A stretch of 64,000 bases of DNA. It comes from Arcticibacter sp. (lineage in GTDB: Bacteria > Bacteroidota > Bacteroidia > 2-12-FULL-35-15). A model generated the notes under the pieces. The model searched no databases, was not told the DNA's origin, and saw nothing but the letters and a program-made list of their open reading frames with translations. The stretch lies in contig JAJNQB010000021.1 of the NCBI GenBank assembly GCA_021155045.1, positions 1 through 64,000 of the forward strand, in the 5' to 3' direction. A program made the translations under genes and the position numbers. This document shows positions 34,515 through 43,294 of this stretch, piece by piece (position 1 is the stretch's first letter; each line of letters opens with the position of its first letter).

Positions 34515-37295
34515 TTATTTTACAATTACCATTTTAGTTGTTTTGCGTTTATCATCTGCAATCAAACTACAATAATAAATTCCGCTTGGTAAATTTTTTC
34601 TTTGGAATGAAGTGTTATGTTTTCCTGCTTGTAAGTTAGTATTTAAAAGGGTTTCAATTACTCTTCCGCAATCATCTAAAATTTGCAAAGTAACTTTTGA
34701 TTTTGCATTTAATGTAAATTCAATGGTTGTATTATCACTAAAAGGATTTGGATAATTTAATAATTGAATGTCTTGTTTTGCTTTTGCAATATCGTTTATA
34801 GTAACAATATCATTCACGCTAGTTAAATTAGCAGAAAAAATTCCATGTGCATGTGTTGCAATTACAACCAATCCATCCGAAGCACGATAATCAATCATAT
34901 CACAAACAGCATTTCCGATTGTATTTGCACCTTGCTGAACCCAAGTGGTTCCACCAGATAAAATCAATGTATCTGTGGCATAAATTCCCGTGCTTGTAGC
35001 AACCATATAAATTGTTCCATCGTTTACATGCATAATTTGCGCCCAACGTACAGATGGTCCTGCGCCTGTTCCTCCAGCGCTAGACTCTAAATTACCTCCA
35101 ACTTTACTCCATGACGTTCCGCCATCCACAGTATAAAATATACTGTACACACCATAGTTGGAAAAAGTAACCATTACTTTATCCGCATCATTTGGGTCAA
35201 CAGCAATACAACTTACATTACCGCTTCCTGGGAATCCGTTTGTTCCAGTTAGTGTTGATGTAATTTCAATTGGCGTTGGCGTTCCTACATTTGCATTGTC
35301 AACTCTATAAACTCGTTTTTTGTCGGTTCCATAATACACTCTGTTTGCTGGCGTTTTAGAAACAGCTACAGCAGTAATATAAGAATTAGCTGTTGGTACA
35401 GAATCAGTAAACTGCACCCAATTGGTGCTGATAGAATCCCAAGTGTTTAATAATGGTATGCCTGATAAGTCATTGTTTCTCCATAAATATTTTCCTCCTG
35501 CTAAATACATAATGTTGTTATTGTTTGGATCTAAAATAAAAGGATTGATGAATTGTGGTTTTTTTAAACCGATAGGGTCGATACGTGCATATGCCGTTTT
35601 ATTACCGTTTGCATCCAATGTTGCTTTCATCATTTTTCCGTTTTGTATCGAAAAATAATAGTAGGATTGGTTGTCGGAAATTGCACAGTATGAACCATCG
35701 CCTCCTCTTGGTTGTACCCAAGGTGATGTTAAGTTTGTGGTATTTGTGTACCAAGTTCCGTTGTCTTGTGCTCCAGCTATAATAATATTATTGCCCGGGG
35801 TAGCATGGTCAATAGCAAGGGTATAAAACATCGTTGTTAAATATCCATTGTTCAATGATTGCCAAACTACAGTATCATTTATATTGTCGTTTGTTTTAAA
35901 AACTCCACCATCATTTGCGCTAATCATAGCATTTGGATTAGAAGGAAAAAATTCCAAACAATGTTGGTCAGGATGATGGTTTGCATAACTATTAATTACA
36001 GGTAATGCAGAGTATTGTTCGTAACCACCAATAAAAACAGTATTTGTAGAATCTTGAAAAGCAGAAGTAGAACGATATAAATTTGTGCCTCCTATATATA
36101 CAATGTTAGAATTTGTTGGATGTACTTTTACAACCATATCGTAAGAGCCTTGAACTTGCCATTTATCAAACTGTCCACCACTATTTGGTAAATTCATTGA
36201 TAAAGTATCCCACATGCCATTACTTCCAGCACCATCGCCTGTTAAATAAGTGTATTTATAAAAGCTATTCCACTCAGCGGTTCCTTGCCAATCATAAGTT
36301 GCTTTTCCAAAGCCAGGAGTATTTGCTAAAAAATAAACCTCGTTTTCATTAGATGGATTTATTCCAATTACTATTCTATTGTATGCTGCTGGAAATCCAG
36401 CAGGAGTAATGTTTGTAAAACTTATTCCATCATCACTTCTCCATATTCCTTTTTGTGTTCCATCATCACTTAATGTTGCATATACAACACCTGTGGTGGT
36501 TACAGCAACATCAGTAAAATAAGAATTACCACCTCTTGCAGTTACCCATGTTGCCCCGCCATTTGTACTTCTGTAAATTGAACTATAGCATGCTGCATAA
36601 ATTTCTTCGATGGTATCGTTAGCAGAAACATCATTTGCAACATTCCAAACAATTTGAAAGTTAGTTGAAAATGCATGTGGATTTCCACCAGCAGTAGATG
36701 CTAATGGACTCCACGTTACACCACCATCGGTAGATTTAAAAAGTCCATCGCCTAAGTAATAAGCACCTCCATCACTTGCAGAAGCTCCATAACCTTCGCC
36801 ACTTCCATGATACCAAGTGTTGGTGTGTCCAGTACGTTTATCTTGTACAAGACAAGTAGCATTTTTTAATTGAGAAAAAGTATTGGTCATGTTCCAAGTG
36901 CTACCGCCATCAGTGCTTAACCACATTCCTCCTGAAGTTGTTCCGGCTAATATTCTATTTTCATTTGCAATATCAATTCCTAATGCTCTTGTTCTTCCTC
37001 CTACATTCCATGGTCCACGTTGAGCGAAACTGATTGTTCTGTTTGCGTTTTCATCTGTTGGTAATGTTGCTGCAAAAGCCAATTCTTTTTGACGAATATT
37101 ATCTGGTATTCTTCCAGAAGGATCTGCTAAACGGCTTAATTCCCAGCGATAACGTTCATTAGCATCATTTTCCATTGCTTCGGTTACACGATGATTTGTA
37201 GCTGGAAATTTATTGTTAGAGCTGTCATTAAACAATATTAAAGATGAAGAGATTGCAAACAAACTCGAAAAAATAAAGGTAGCAGTTGATTTCAT
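34515..37295 (-). CDS. Large secreted BNR/sortilin-like repeat protein with T9SS sorting domain
   Basis: 926 residues. A signal peptide (FIFSSLFAISSSLILF) and a pro-like segment precede a beta-propeller region with repeated BNR-type motifs such as LSTDGGSTWNM, KSTDGGVTWSP, RSTNGGATWVT and YTVDGGTSWSKV. This is the pattern of sialidase/VPS10 (sortilin-like) propellers. The last 80 residues are a type A sorting domain (LLNYPNPFSDNTTIEF, then GRVIETLL and GIYYCSLIADDKRKTTKMVIVK). It is exported through T9SS. No glycosidase catalytic residues are identifiable, so a binding or adhesion role is equally possible. The promoter is back to back with truA. Confidence 0.87.
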   Translation of the reverse strand: MKSTATFIFSSLFAISSSLILFNDSSNNKFPATNHRVTEAMENDANERYRWELSRLADPSGRIPDNIRQKELAFAATLPTDENANRTISFAQRGPWNVGGRTRALGIDIANENRILAGTTSGGMWLSTDGGSTWNMTNTFSQLKNATCLVQDKRTGHTNTWYHGSGEGYGASASDGGAYYLGDGLFKSTDGGVTWSPLASTAGGNPHAFSTNFQIVWNVANDVSANDTIEEIYAACYSSIYRSTNGGATWVTARGGNSYFTDVAVTTTGVVYATLSDDGTQKGIWRSDDGISFTNITPAGFPAAYNRIVIGINPSNENEVYFLANTPGFGKATYDWQGTAEWNSFYKYTYLTGDGAGSNGMWDTLSMNLPNSGGQFDKWQVQGSYDMVVKVHPTNSNIVYIGGTNLYRSTSAFQDSTNTVFIGGYEQYSALPVINSYANHHPDQHCLEFFPSNPNAMISANDGGVFKTNDNINDTVVWQSLNNGYLTTMFYTLAIDHATPGNNIIIAGAQDNGTWYTNTTNLTSPWVQPRGGDGSYCAISDNQSYYYFSIQNGKMMKATLDANGNKTAYARIDPIGLKKPQFINPFILDPNNNNIMYLAGGKYLWRNNDLSGIPLLNTWDSISTNWVQFTDSVPTANSYITAVAVSKTPANRVYYGTDKKRVYRVDNANVGTPTPIEITSTLTGTNGFPGSGNVSCIAVDPNDADKVMVTFSNYGVYSIFYTVDGGTSWSKVGGNLESSAGGTGAGPSVRWAQIMHVNDGTIYMVATSTGIYATDTLILSGGTTWVQQGANTIGNAVCDMIDYRASDGLVVIATHAHGIFSANLTSVNDIVTINDIAKAKQDIQLLNYPNPFSDNTTIEFTLNAKSKVTLQILDDCGRVIETLLNTNLQAGKHNTSFQRKNLPSGIYYCSLIADDKRKTTKMVIVK

Positions 37296-37320
37296 TATTT
37301 TTAATTTTTTTAATGTTATT

Positions 37321-37328
37321 CAAATATA
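37321..37328 (-). promoter_or_regulatory. Promoter -7 box (TATATTTG) of the BNR-repeat protein
   Basis: The minus strand reads TATATTTG, 25 nt before the ATG at 37295, within the compact region shared with the truA promoter. Confidence 0.5.
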
Positions 37329-37334
37329 TTAAAA

Positions 37335-37363
37335 TTTGCGAAATAAATCTTTGCTTACCTTTG
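37335..37363 (+). promoter_or_regulatory. Promoter: TTTG -N17- TACCTTTG for truA
   Basis: TTTG at 37335-37338 and TACCTTTG at 37356-37363. The box ends 9 nt before ATG 37373, so the leader would be about five bases. Confidence 0.65.
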
Positions 37364-37372
37364 CAAACTATA

Positions 37373-38131
37373 ATGCAACGCTATTTTATACATCTATCAT
37401 ACAAAGGAACAGCTTATCACGGTTGGCAGACACAGAAAAATACGCCCAATACTGTTCAGCAAGTGCTAAACGAAAAGTTTTCAATTGTGTTAAATGAAAA
37501 AATTGAAATCACAGGCTGCGGAAGAACAGATACTGGCGTTCATGCAAAAGATTTTTATGCGCATTTTGATTGTTCTCAAACGGATTTTATGGAAAATCAA
37601 AATAAATGGCTTTACAAATTAAATTCTGTTTTGCCAGATGATATTGTTGTTTTCGAAATTATAAAAGTATACAACAAAGCAAATTCTCGTTTTGATGCCA
37701 TTAGCAGAACCTATCAGTATGTGATAACACAAACTAAAAATCCATTTTTGATTGATACAGCATTTTACTGTAATTCTAAATTTGATTTAGATGCGATGAA
37801 TAGTGCTGCTAAATTATTGTTTACTTATTCGGATTTTAGTTGTTTTAGTAAAAGTAAAACTCAAACATTTACCAATAATTGCAAAGTAACTGAAGCGTTT
37901 TGGAAAAATGAAAACAATCAATTGATTTTTACAATCACCGCAGATAGGTTTTTAAGAAATATGGTAAGAGCCATTGTTGGTACATTGTTAGAAGTAGGTT
38001 CAGGAAAAATTTCTGTTGAAGATTTGAAAAAAATTATTGAAAGTAAAAATCGTTCAAATGCAGGAATGTCAGTTTCTGCTTGTGGTTTGTTTCTTACAAA
38101 AGTTACTTATCCCGAAAATTATTTTAATTAA
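37373..38131 (+). CDS. truA: tRNA pseudouridine(38-40) synthase
   Basis: 252 residues from ATG 37373. Frames reading from further upstream run through the promoter, so they are rejected. The first residues RYFIHLSYKGTAYHGWQTQ and the motif GCGRTDTGVHA (catalytic Asp 53) are diagnostic, with SRFDAISRTYQYVI and FLRNMVRAIVGTLLEVGSGK further on. It makes pseudouridine at positions 38-40 of tRNA anticodon arms. The next gene, an ABC half-exporter, begins 9 nt after its stop, so the two are probably co-transcribed. Confidence 0.95.
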   Translation: MQRYFIHLSYKGTAYHGWQTQKNTPNTVQQVLNEKFSIVLNEKIEITGCGRTDTGVHAKDFYAHFDCSQTDFMENQNKWLYKLNSVLPDDIVVFEIIKVYNKANSRFDAISRTYQYVITQTKNPFLIDTAFYCNSKFDLDAMNSAAKLLFTYSDFSCFSKSKTQTFTNNCKVTEAFWKNENNQLIFTITADRFLRNMVRAIVGTLLEVGSGKISVEDLKKIIESKNRSNAGMSVSACGLFLTKVTYPENYFN

Positions 38132-38140
38132 AAAGCATTG

Positions 38141-39913
38141 ATGCAAAAACAAAAAGATAAAACGGGAAGCGCTTTTGATTGGCAAATTTTAAAGCGAATT
38201 TTTGAATACACAAAACCGTATAAAAAAATATTTGTATTTGCTGTTTTTACAACACTTTCACTAGCTGCTTTATCTCCTATTCGTCCTTACTTAATAAAGT
38301 ATATGTTGGATAATTATGTGGCTATACCTAATTTGACTTTATTAACTTACACAACAATATTATTAATTGGACTATTAATTCTTGAAACGATTATTCAATT
38401 TGCCGATTCTTATTTTACAGGTATTTTAGGACAAAGTATCATTAAAGATTTAAGGATTCAAGTGTATAAACATGTACTTAACTTACGATTAAAATACTAT
38501 GATAACACACCTATAGGAACACTTGTAACAAGAACCGTTTCGGATATAGAGGTAATTGCTGATATTTTTTCTGAAGGCATAATTGTAATTGTTGGTGATA
38601 TTATTAAACTACTGGTGATATTAGGTGTTATGCTCTTTCTAAATTATCAACTCACACTTATTTCATTAGCAACCATTCCTGTTTTATTAATTGCAACTTA
38701 TTTTTTCAAAAAAGCGGTTGCGGCATCTTTTCATGAAGTACGTAATCAAGTTTCTAAATTAAATGCTTTTGTGCAAGAACATATTACTGGAATGAATATC
38801 GTTCAGATATTTAATAGAGAAGAGGAAGAAACCAAACAATTCAAAAGTATAAATGCGAAGCACCGTGATGCCAATGTAAAAGCAATAATGGCATATTCCA
38901 TTTTTTTTCCCATTGTCGAAATTCTTTCATCTGTTTCATTAGCATTGTTGGTTTGGTGGGGAGGTAATGGTGTTTTAAAAAATACAGCAACATTGGGCGA
39001 TATAATTGCGTTTATTATGTATATCAATTTATTGTTTCGTCCAATAAGACAATTAGCAGATAAATTTAACACATTGCAAATGGGTGTGGTTGCATCTGAG
39101 CGTGTTTTTAAAGTATTAGATACAAATGAAATAATTGTGAATAATGGAACAGAATCAGCAGAAAATATAAAAGGTGTAATTGATTTTAAAAATGTTTGGT
39201 TTGCCTATAATGATGAAAATTGGATTTTAAAAAATATTTCTTTCCGTGTTAAACAAGGGGAAACCGTTGCCTTGGTTGGTGCAACTGGTGCAGGAAAATC
39301 TTCTATCATAAATTTACTAAATCGCTTTTATGAATACAACAAAGGTTCTATTGTTATTGATGAGAAGGATGTTCGTGAGTATGAAGTTTCTTCTTTAAGA
39401 AAAAATATTGGAGTTGTTTTGCAAGATGTTTTTTTGTTTTCGGATACAATTTTGAACAATATCACTTTAAATAATTCGGATATTACAGAAGAACAAGTTG
39501 TGCAAGCTGCAAAAATTGTTGGCGCACATGATTTTATTTCAAAGCTTCCAAATGCTTATCATTACAATGTGATGGAGCGAGGAACAATGTTATCGGTAGG
39601 GCAGAGGCAATTAATTTCTTTTATTAGAGCGTATGTATATAATCCTAAAATATTGATTTTAGATGAAGCTACATCTTCAATAGATACAGAGTCAGAAATT
39701 CTTATTCAGCATGCCATAAATAAATTAACAGAGAACAGAACCTCCATTGTGATTGCTCATCGTTTAGCAACTATACAAAAAGCAGATAAAATTATTGTGA
39801 TGGATAATGGCGAAATTGTAGAAGAAGGAAATCATCAAGAGCTTTTGAAAAATAACGGCAGCTATCGAAGATTGTTTGAGTTACAATTCAAAGACAATGC
39901 AATTGTGGTTTAA
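38141..39913 (+). CDS. ABC half-exporter, MdlB-like (degenerate signature)
   Basis: 590 residues from ATG 38141. Six membrane helices (about 1-320) are followed by an ATPase domain with Walker A GATGAGKSS near 380. The signature reads LSVGQRQ near 483 instead of LSGGQ. Walker B is ILILDEATSSID with its catalytic Glu intact, followed by the H-loop AHRLAT. The changed signature with good Glu is the mirror image of the protein at 11553-13310 and matches E. coli MdlB or BmrD. The two probably form one exporter. It follows truA by 9 nt. Confidence 0.9.
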   Translation: MQKQKDKTGSAFDWQILKRIFEYTKPYKKIFVFAVFTTLSLAALSPIRPYLIKYMLDNYVAIPNLTLLTYTTILLIGLLILETIIQFADSYFTGILGQSIIKDLRIQVYKHVLNLRLKYYDNTPIGTLVTRTVSDIEVIADIFSEGIIVIVGDIIKLLVILGVMLFLNYQLTLISLATIPVLLIATYFFKKAVAASFHEVRNQVSKLNAFVQEHITGMNIVQIFNREEEETKQFKSINAKHRDANVKAIMAYSIFFPIVEILSSVSLALLVWWGGNGVLKNTATLGDIIAFIMYINLLFRPIRQLADKFNTLQMGVVASERVFKVLDTNEIIVNNGTESAENIKGVIDFKNVWFAYNDENWILKNISFRVKQGETVALVGATGAGKSSIINLLNRFYEYNKGSIVIDEKDVREYEVSSLRKNIGVVLQDVFLFSDTILNNITLNNSDITEEQVVQAAKIVGAHDFISKLPNAYHYNVMERGTMLSVGQRQLISFIRAYVYNPKILILDEATSSIDTESEILIQHAINKLTENRTSIVIAHRLATIQKADKIIVMDNGEIVEEGNHQELLKNNGSYRRLFELQFKDNAIVV

Positions 39914-39914
39914 T

Positions 39915-40382
39915 TTATGTTTTAGCTTTTAGCGACCAAACAAATTTGAATTGAGAAACTTTATCTCCCTTTTCATCAAACCCATTTGAAATTAATTCTA
40001 CAGAAACCCCTTCATTACTTTTTTGTAGCTGGTTTATTAGTTCTTTTATTTTATTTCCGTCTTCGCAAGTAAAAGTGATTTTTCCAACAGCTTTTTTATA
40101 ATATTCAGCTTCATTTTTAATAATTAGCATAGAAAATGCTGGTTCGGATTTATAAGTATAATTCATAACCAACAACCCTGTACTCATTTCTGCTGCCATT
40201 GCTTGGCAGGCAAAATACATGGATTTAAAAGGATTTTGAGTAAGCCATTTGTATTTTATTGTAACCGTAGATTTTTCATCCGTTAATGATTTAACCCTCA
40301 CGCCAGCAATATATGCCATAGGGAGTTTGCTAAACAAAAACAAACGAAACATAAATGAATTAGCTACTAATTTTTTGAACAT
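39915..40382 (-). CDS. DUF4442 hotdog-fold protein
   Basis: 155 residues. The segment KYKWLTQNPFKSMYFACQAMAAEMSTGLL is typical of DUF4442, a hotdog-fold family related to acyl-CoA thioesterases (PaaI/YiiD-like). No confirmed substrate exists for this branch. The protein is probably cytoplasmic. It lies 5 nt after the HMG-CoA lyase gene on the same strand, so the two may share a transcript, which fits acyl-CoA metabolism. Confidence 0.8.
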   Translation of the reverse strand: MFKKLVANSFMFRLFLFSKLPMAYIAGVRVKSLTDEKSTVTIKYKWLTQNPFKSMYFACQAMAAEMSTGLLVMNYTYKSEPAFSMLIIKNEAEYYKKAVGKITFTCEDGNKIKELINQLQKSNEGVSVELISNGFDEKGDKVSQFKFVWSLKAKT

Positions 40383-40387
40383 CTTGT

Positions 40388-41275
40388 TTAGTGTAATGGA
40401 AATATTTGTGATGACAATTGCATGGCATACGCAAATGCAATTTCATCTATTTCCGAATAAATATTATTTTCTTTTAAGTAGCTCAATACATTTTCAGTTG
40501 GCATATTGCCAGTTAGCTTGTCTGTTGCCATTGGGCAGCCACCATAACCTTTTATAGCGCTGTCAAATCTACGGCAACCACTCAAATAGGCTGCATTTAC
40601 TTTTTCTTTCCAAGTGTCGGGTGTGGTGTGCAAATGTGCGCCAATTTCTATTCCAGGAAATTCAGGAATTAAATTTGAAAATAAATAAGAAATATTATCT
40701 GGGTTTGAAACGCCAACAGTATCGCTCAGCGCAATAATTTTAATCCCCATTTTTGCTAATCGTTTTGTCCAATTGATAGCAATTTCTGCACTCCATTCGT
40801 CAGCATAAGGATTCCCAAATGCCATTGAAATATATACAACCAATTGTTTTTTGTTTCTAAAGCATAAATCCTGAATTTCTTCTACTCTTGTTAGTGCTTC
40901 TACAATACTTGAATTTGTATTTCTTTGCTGAAACGTTTCTGAAATAGAAAATGGAAATCCTAAATATGTAATTTCTTCAAATTCTACAGCATCTTGCGCT
41001 CCTCTGCTATTTGCAACTATTGCTAATAATTTTGAACGAGTAGAACTTAAATTTAATCTTCCTAAAACTTCAGCAGTATCACGCATTTGTGGAATTGCTT
41101 TTGGAGAAACAAAGCTGCCAAAATCAACAGTATCAAAACCGCATTTTAAAACCGCATTTATATATTCTACTTTTTTATCCGTTTCAATAAATTCGTTGAT
41201 GCCTTGCATGGCATCTCTTGGACATTCTATAAGACGGAGGTTTGATGCCGGACGATTATATGAGTTTGATGTCAT
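40388..41275 (-). CDS. Hydroxymethylglutaryl-CoA lyase
   Basis: 295 residues of a DRE-TIM metallolyase. The N-terminal metal-binding ECPRDAMQGI has Ala where many homologues have Gly (RDG), as in other Bacteroidota. GFDTVDFGSFVSPKAIPQM, IGAHLHTTPD (metal-binding His pair) and IKGYGGCPMATDKLTGNMPTENVL (catalytic Cys in GGCP) follow. It cleaves HMG-CoA to acetoacetate and acetyl-CoA in leucine breakdown, which agrees with the leucine-type dehydrogenase elsewhere in the window. It is 2 nt downstream of the four-helix protein gene. Confidence 0.92.
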   Translation of the reverse strand: MTSNSYNRPASNLRLIECPRDAMQGINEFIETDKKVEYINAVLKCGFDTVDFGSFVSPKAIPQMRDTAEVLGRLNLSSTRSKLLAIVANSRGAQDAVEFEEITYLGFPFSISETFQQRNTNSSIVEALTRVEEIQDLCFRNKKQLVVYISMAFGNPYADEWSAEIAINWTKRLAKMGIKIIALSDTVGVSNPDNISYLFSNLIPEFPGIEIGAHLHTTPDTWKEKVNAAYLSGCRRFDSAIKGYGGCPMATDKLTGNMPTENVLSYLKENNIYSEIDEIAFAYAMQLSSQIFPLH

Positions 41276-41277
41276 TT

Positions 41278-41646
41278 TTAAATAGTAATAGTTTTTATTA
41301 AGGCTTGAAGTTTTGCAAAAAGTTTGGACCCAAGTCCTTCAATTCTTAAACAAAGGTCATCATTTTCTTCAATATATTTTCTTCTTTTTATTAGAATATA
41401 ACAGGCATATACTTCAAGATATGAGCGAACAGCTATTCTTAAATATTTTACAAATTCTTTACTTGATGAATTAGTTGAGCCTTCTGCAATATTTAATGAA
41501 ATAGAAGTAGCGGCTCTTTTTATTTGACTTGATAAATTATACATTTCTGTTGGTGGCAGCCGTTTATCAATTTCATAAATTAAATCTCCAATTTCAAGAG
41601 ATAGTTGCCAGACTTCTAGATTTTCAAATTTATATTTTTGAGCCAT
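41278..41646 (-). CDS. Four-helix bundle protein (S23 / 23S rRNA intervening-sequence family)
   Basis: 122 residues. FENLEVWQLSLEIGDLIYEI, QIKRAATSISLNIAEGS and FVKYLRIAVRSYLEVYACYILI are the signature helices of the family. Such genes are often found as extra open frames within 23S rRNA intervening sequences. Here it stands between pyrD and HMG-CoA lyase, overlapping the pyrD 3' end by 17 nt and leaving 2 nt before the next gene. The biochemical role is unknown; the fold suggests oligomerisation and nucleic-acid binding. Confidence 0.88.
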   Translation of the reverse strand: MAQKYKFENLEVWQLSLEIGDLIYEIDKRLPPTEMYNLSSQIKRAATSISLNIAEGSTNSSSKEFVKYLRIAVRSYLEVYACYILIKRRKYIEENDDLCLRIEGLGSKLFAKLQALIKTITI

Positions 41647-42709
41647 AATTATTTTTTTTAGCGTCTGTCTTCAATCTGCTATCGTCTAGGACCCGTTTAC
41701 AAATATTTTTTACTATTCCTGGTCCTTCATAAATAAATCCAGTATAAATCTGAACAAGGCTTGCTCCCGCATTTAGCATATTGATAGCGTCTTCTGCTGT
41801 ATGTATCCCACCAACTCCAATAATTGGAAATGAATTATTGGAATTTTGGCTCAAGTATTTTACAACATCTGCTGCTCTTTTAGTCAAAGGCTTTCCGCTT
41901 AATCCGCCAGCACCAATCGTTTCAATTTTTTCTTTTGATGTTGTTAATCCTTCTCTCGAAATTGTAGTATTGGTGGCTATAACCCCATCAATTTTTGTTT
42001 CAGCAACAATTTTTATAATATCATTTAATTGTTCGTTGCTTAAATCTGGAGCTATTTTTAAAAGAATAGGTTTTGGATTTTTCTTTTCAGAATTTAATTC
42101 TTTTACTCGTATTAATAGTTTAGTAAGAGGCTCTTTATCTTGCAATGCTCTTAAGTTTGGAGTGTTTGGAGAACTCACATTTACTACAAAATAATCAACA
42201 TAATCAAATAATGCTTCAAAACATTTTTCATAATCAGAAACAGCTTCTTCGTTGGGAGTGATTTTGTTTTTACCAATATTACCTCCAATAATAATTTTTG
42301 ATTTGCGGTTTTTTAATCGAGCAACAGCTGCATCAACACCCCCATTGTTAAATCCCATTCTGTTAATTACGGCTTCATCTTGAGGCAAACGAAACATTCT
42401 TGGTTTTTCATTCCCTGGCTGAGCTTTTGGTGTTAGTGTTCCAATCTCAATAAAACCAAATCCATAATATCCTAGTTCATCATATAGTTTCGCATCTTTA
42501 TCAAAACCAGCAGCCAAGCCAACAGGATTAGGGAATGTCAAGCCAAATAATTTTCTTTCAAGCCGCTTATCGTTTATAGTGTAAATGCTTTTGATGATGG
42601 AAGAAATTGCTGGAATTTGATTTGCAATTTTTAAGGTTCTAAAAACAATATGATGAATTGTTTCGGGCTGAAACAAAAAGAAAATCGGCTTGATTAATAA
42701 TTTATACAT
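41630..42709 (-). CDS. pyrD: Quinone-dependent dihydroorotate dehydrogenase
   Basis: 359 residues from ATG 42709, preferred to the TTG three codons upstream. Class 2 features: an amphipathic N-terminal helix (LLIKPIFFLFQPETIHHIVF), FPNPVGLAAGFDKDAKLYDELGYYGFGFIEIGTLTP, VVNVSSPNTPNLR (catalytic Ser), PILLKIAPDL, VIATNTT and IGVGGIHTAEDA (FMN phosphate site). It oxidises dihydroorotate to orotate at the inner membrane, passing electrons to quinone. It is the first gene of a minus-strand operon with the four-helix protein, HMG-CoA lyase and DUF4442. Confidence 0.95.
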   Translation of the reverse strand: MYKLLIKPIFFLFQPETIHHIVFRTLKIANQIPAISSIIKSIYTINDKRLERKLFGLTFPNPVGLAAGFDKDAKLYDELGYYGFGFIEIGTLTPKAQPGNEKPRMFRLPQDEAVINRMGFNNGGVDAAVARLKNRKSKIIIGGNIGKNKITPNEEAVSDYEKCFEALFDYVDYFVVNVSSPNTPNLRALQDKEPLTKLLIRVKELNSEKKNPKPILLKIAPDLSNEQLNDIIKIVAETKIDGVIATNTTISREGLTTSKEKIETIGAGGLSGKPLTKRAADVVKYLSQNSNNSFPIIGVGGIHTAEDAINMLNAGASLVQIYTGFIYEGPGIVKNICKRVLDDSRLKTDAKKNNYGSKI

Positions 42710-42810
42710 ACAGCACAAAGTTGCTAATTGTATTCAGATATTCAAAATTAATAGTTAATAAGTATGAAAAAATGTTTATTATTTATCGATAAAAAAACCA
42801 ATTATATCCT

Positions 42811-42818
42811 TATATTTG
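42811..42818 (+). promoter_or_regulatory. Promoter -7 box (TATATTTG) of the DUF7793-like gene
   Basis: Perfect TAnnTTTG, 32 nt before ATG 42851. Confidence 0.5.
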
Positions 42819-42850
42819 TATTGTTAGTCTATAATTAATTTCATTGATTG

Positions 42851-43294
42851 ATGAAAAAAATAACAACAAATACCTCTGAAATAACATACAATAAAATTGA
42901 ACGTTTGTTGCATGTTAAATTATTAGAGAATGCTGAAATTGAATTGGAAGATGCAATTCAAATTCATCGTGTTGCCGAACAATTAACAGATGGCGATAAG
43001 TTTATGGTTTTGCTTGATGCAAACACAATCGTTACTGTTTCAAAAGAGGCTAGAGCATTTACGGCTAAACAACACGAAAATGATGGTAGAATTGCAGAAG
43101 CATTTGTAGTAAATTCGTTAGCAAACAAATTGGTTGGAAATTTTTATATCAATTTTAACAAGCCACAAATTCCTACAAAAATATTTTCAAACAAAGAAAA
43201 AGCAATGATTTGGTTGCAAAGTAATCTTTATTTAACTGAATCAGGAGAGGGAAGAGCAATCCAAAAAGAATTTGCAAGAGCTATAAGATTTTAA
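42851..43294 (+). CDS. STAS-like small protein (DUF7793-like)
   Basis: 147 residues from ATG 42851 (a TTG precedes it). Alternating strands and helices, with a C-terminal FSNKEKAMIWLQSN and an internal VVNSLANKLVGNFYINFNKP, resemble the STAS/SpoIIAA-like Bacteroidota family DUF7793. No phosphorylatable Ser is evident. Function unknown; perhaps a regulatory or binding module. The last 4 nt overlap the convergent pdxH gene. Confidence 0.7.
   Translation: MKKITTNTSEITYNKIERLLHVKLLENAEIELEDAIQIHRVAEQLTDGDKFMVLLDANTIVTVSKEARAFTAKQHENDGRIAEAFVVNSLANKLVGNFYINFNKPQIPTKIFSNKEKAMIWLQSNLYLTESGEGRAIQKEFARAIRF

Noticed and set aside
34081..34575. Short frames through the tandem repeat region that share similar peptides
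   Set aside because: The peptides are alike only because the DNA is a direct repeat. They cross hairpins, have no good start context and resemble no protein.
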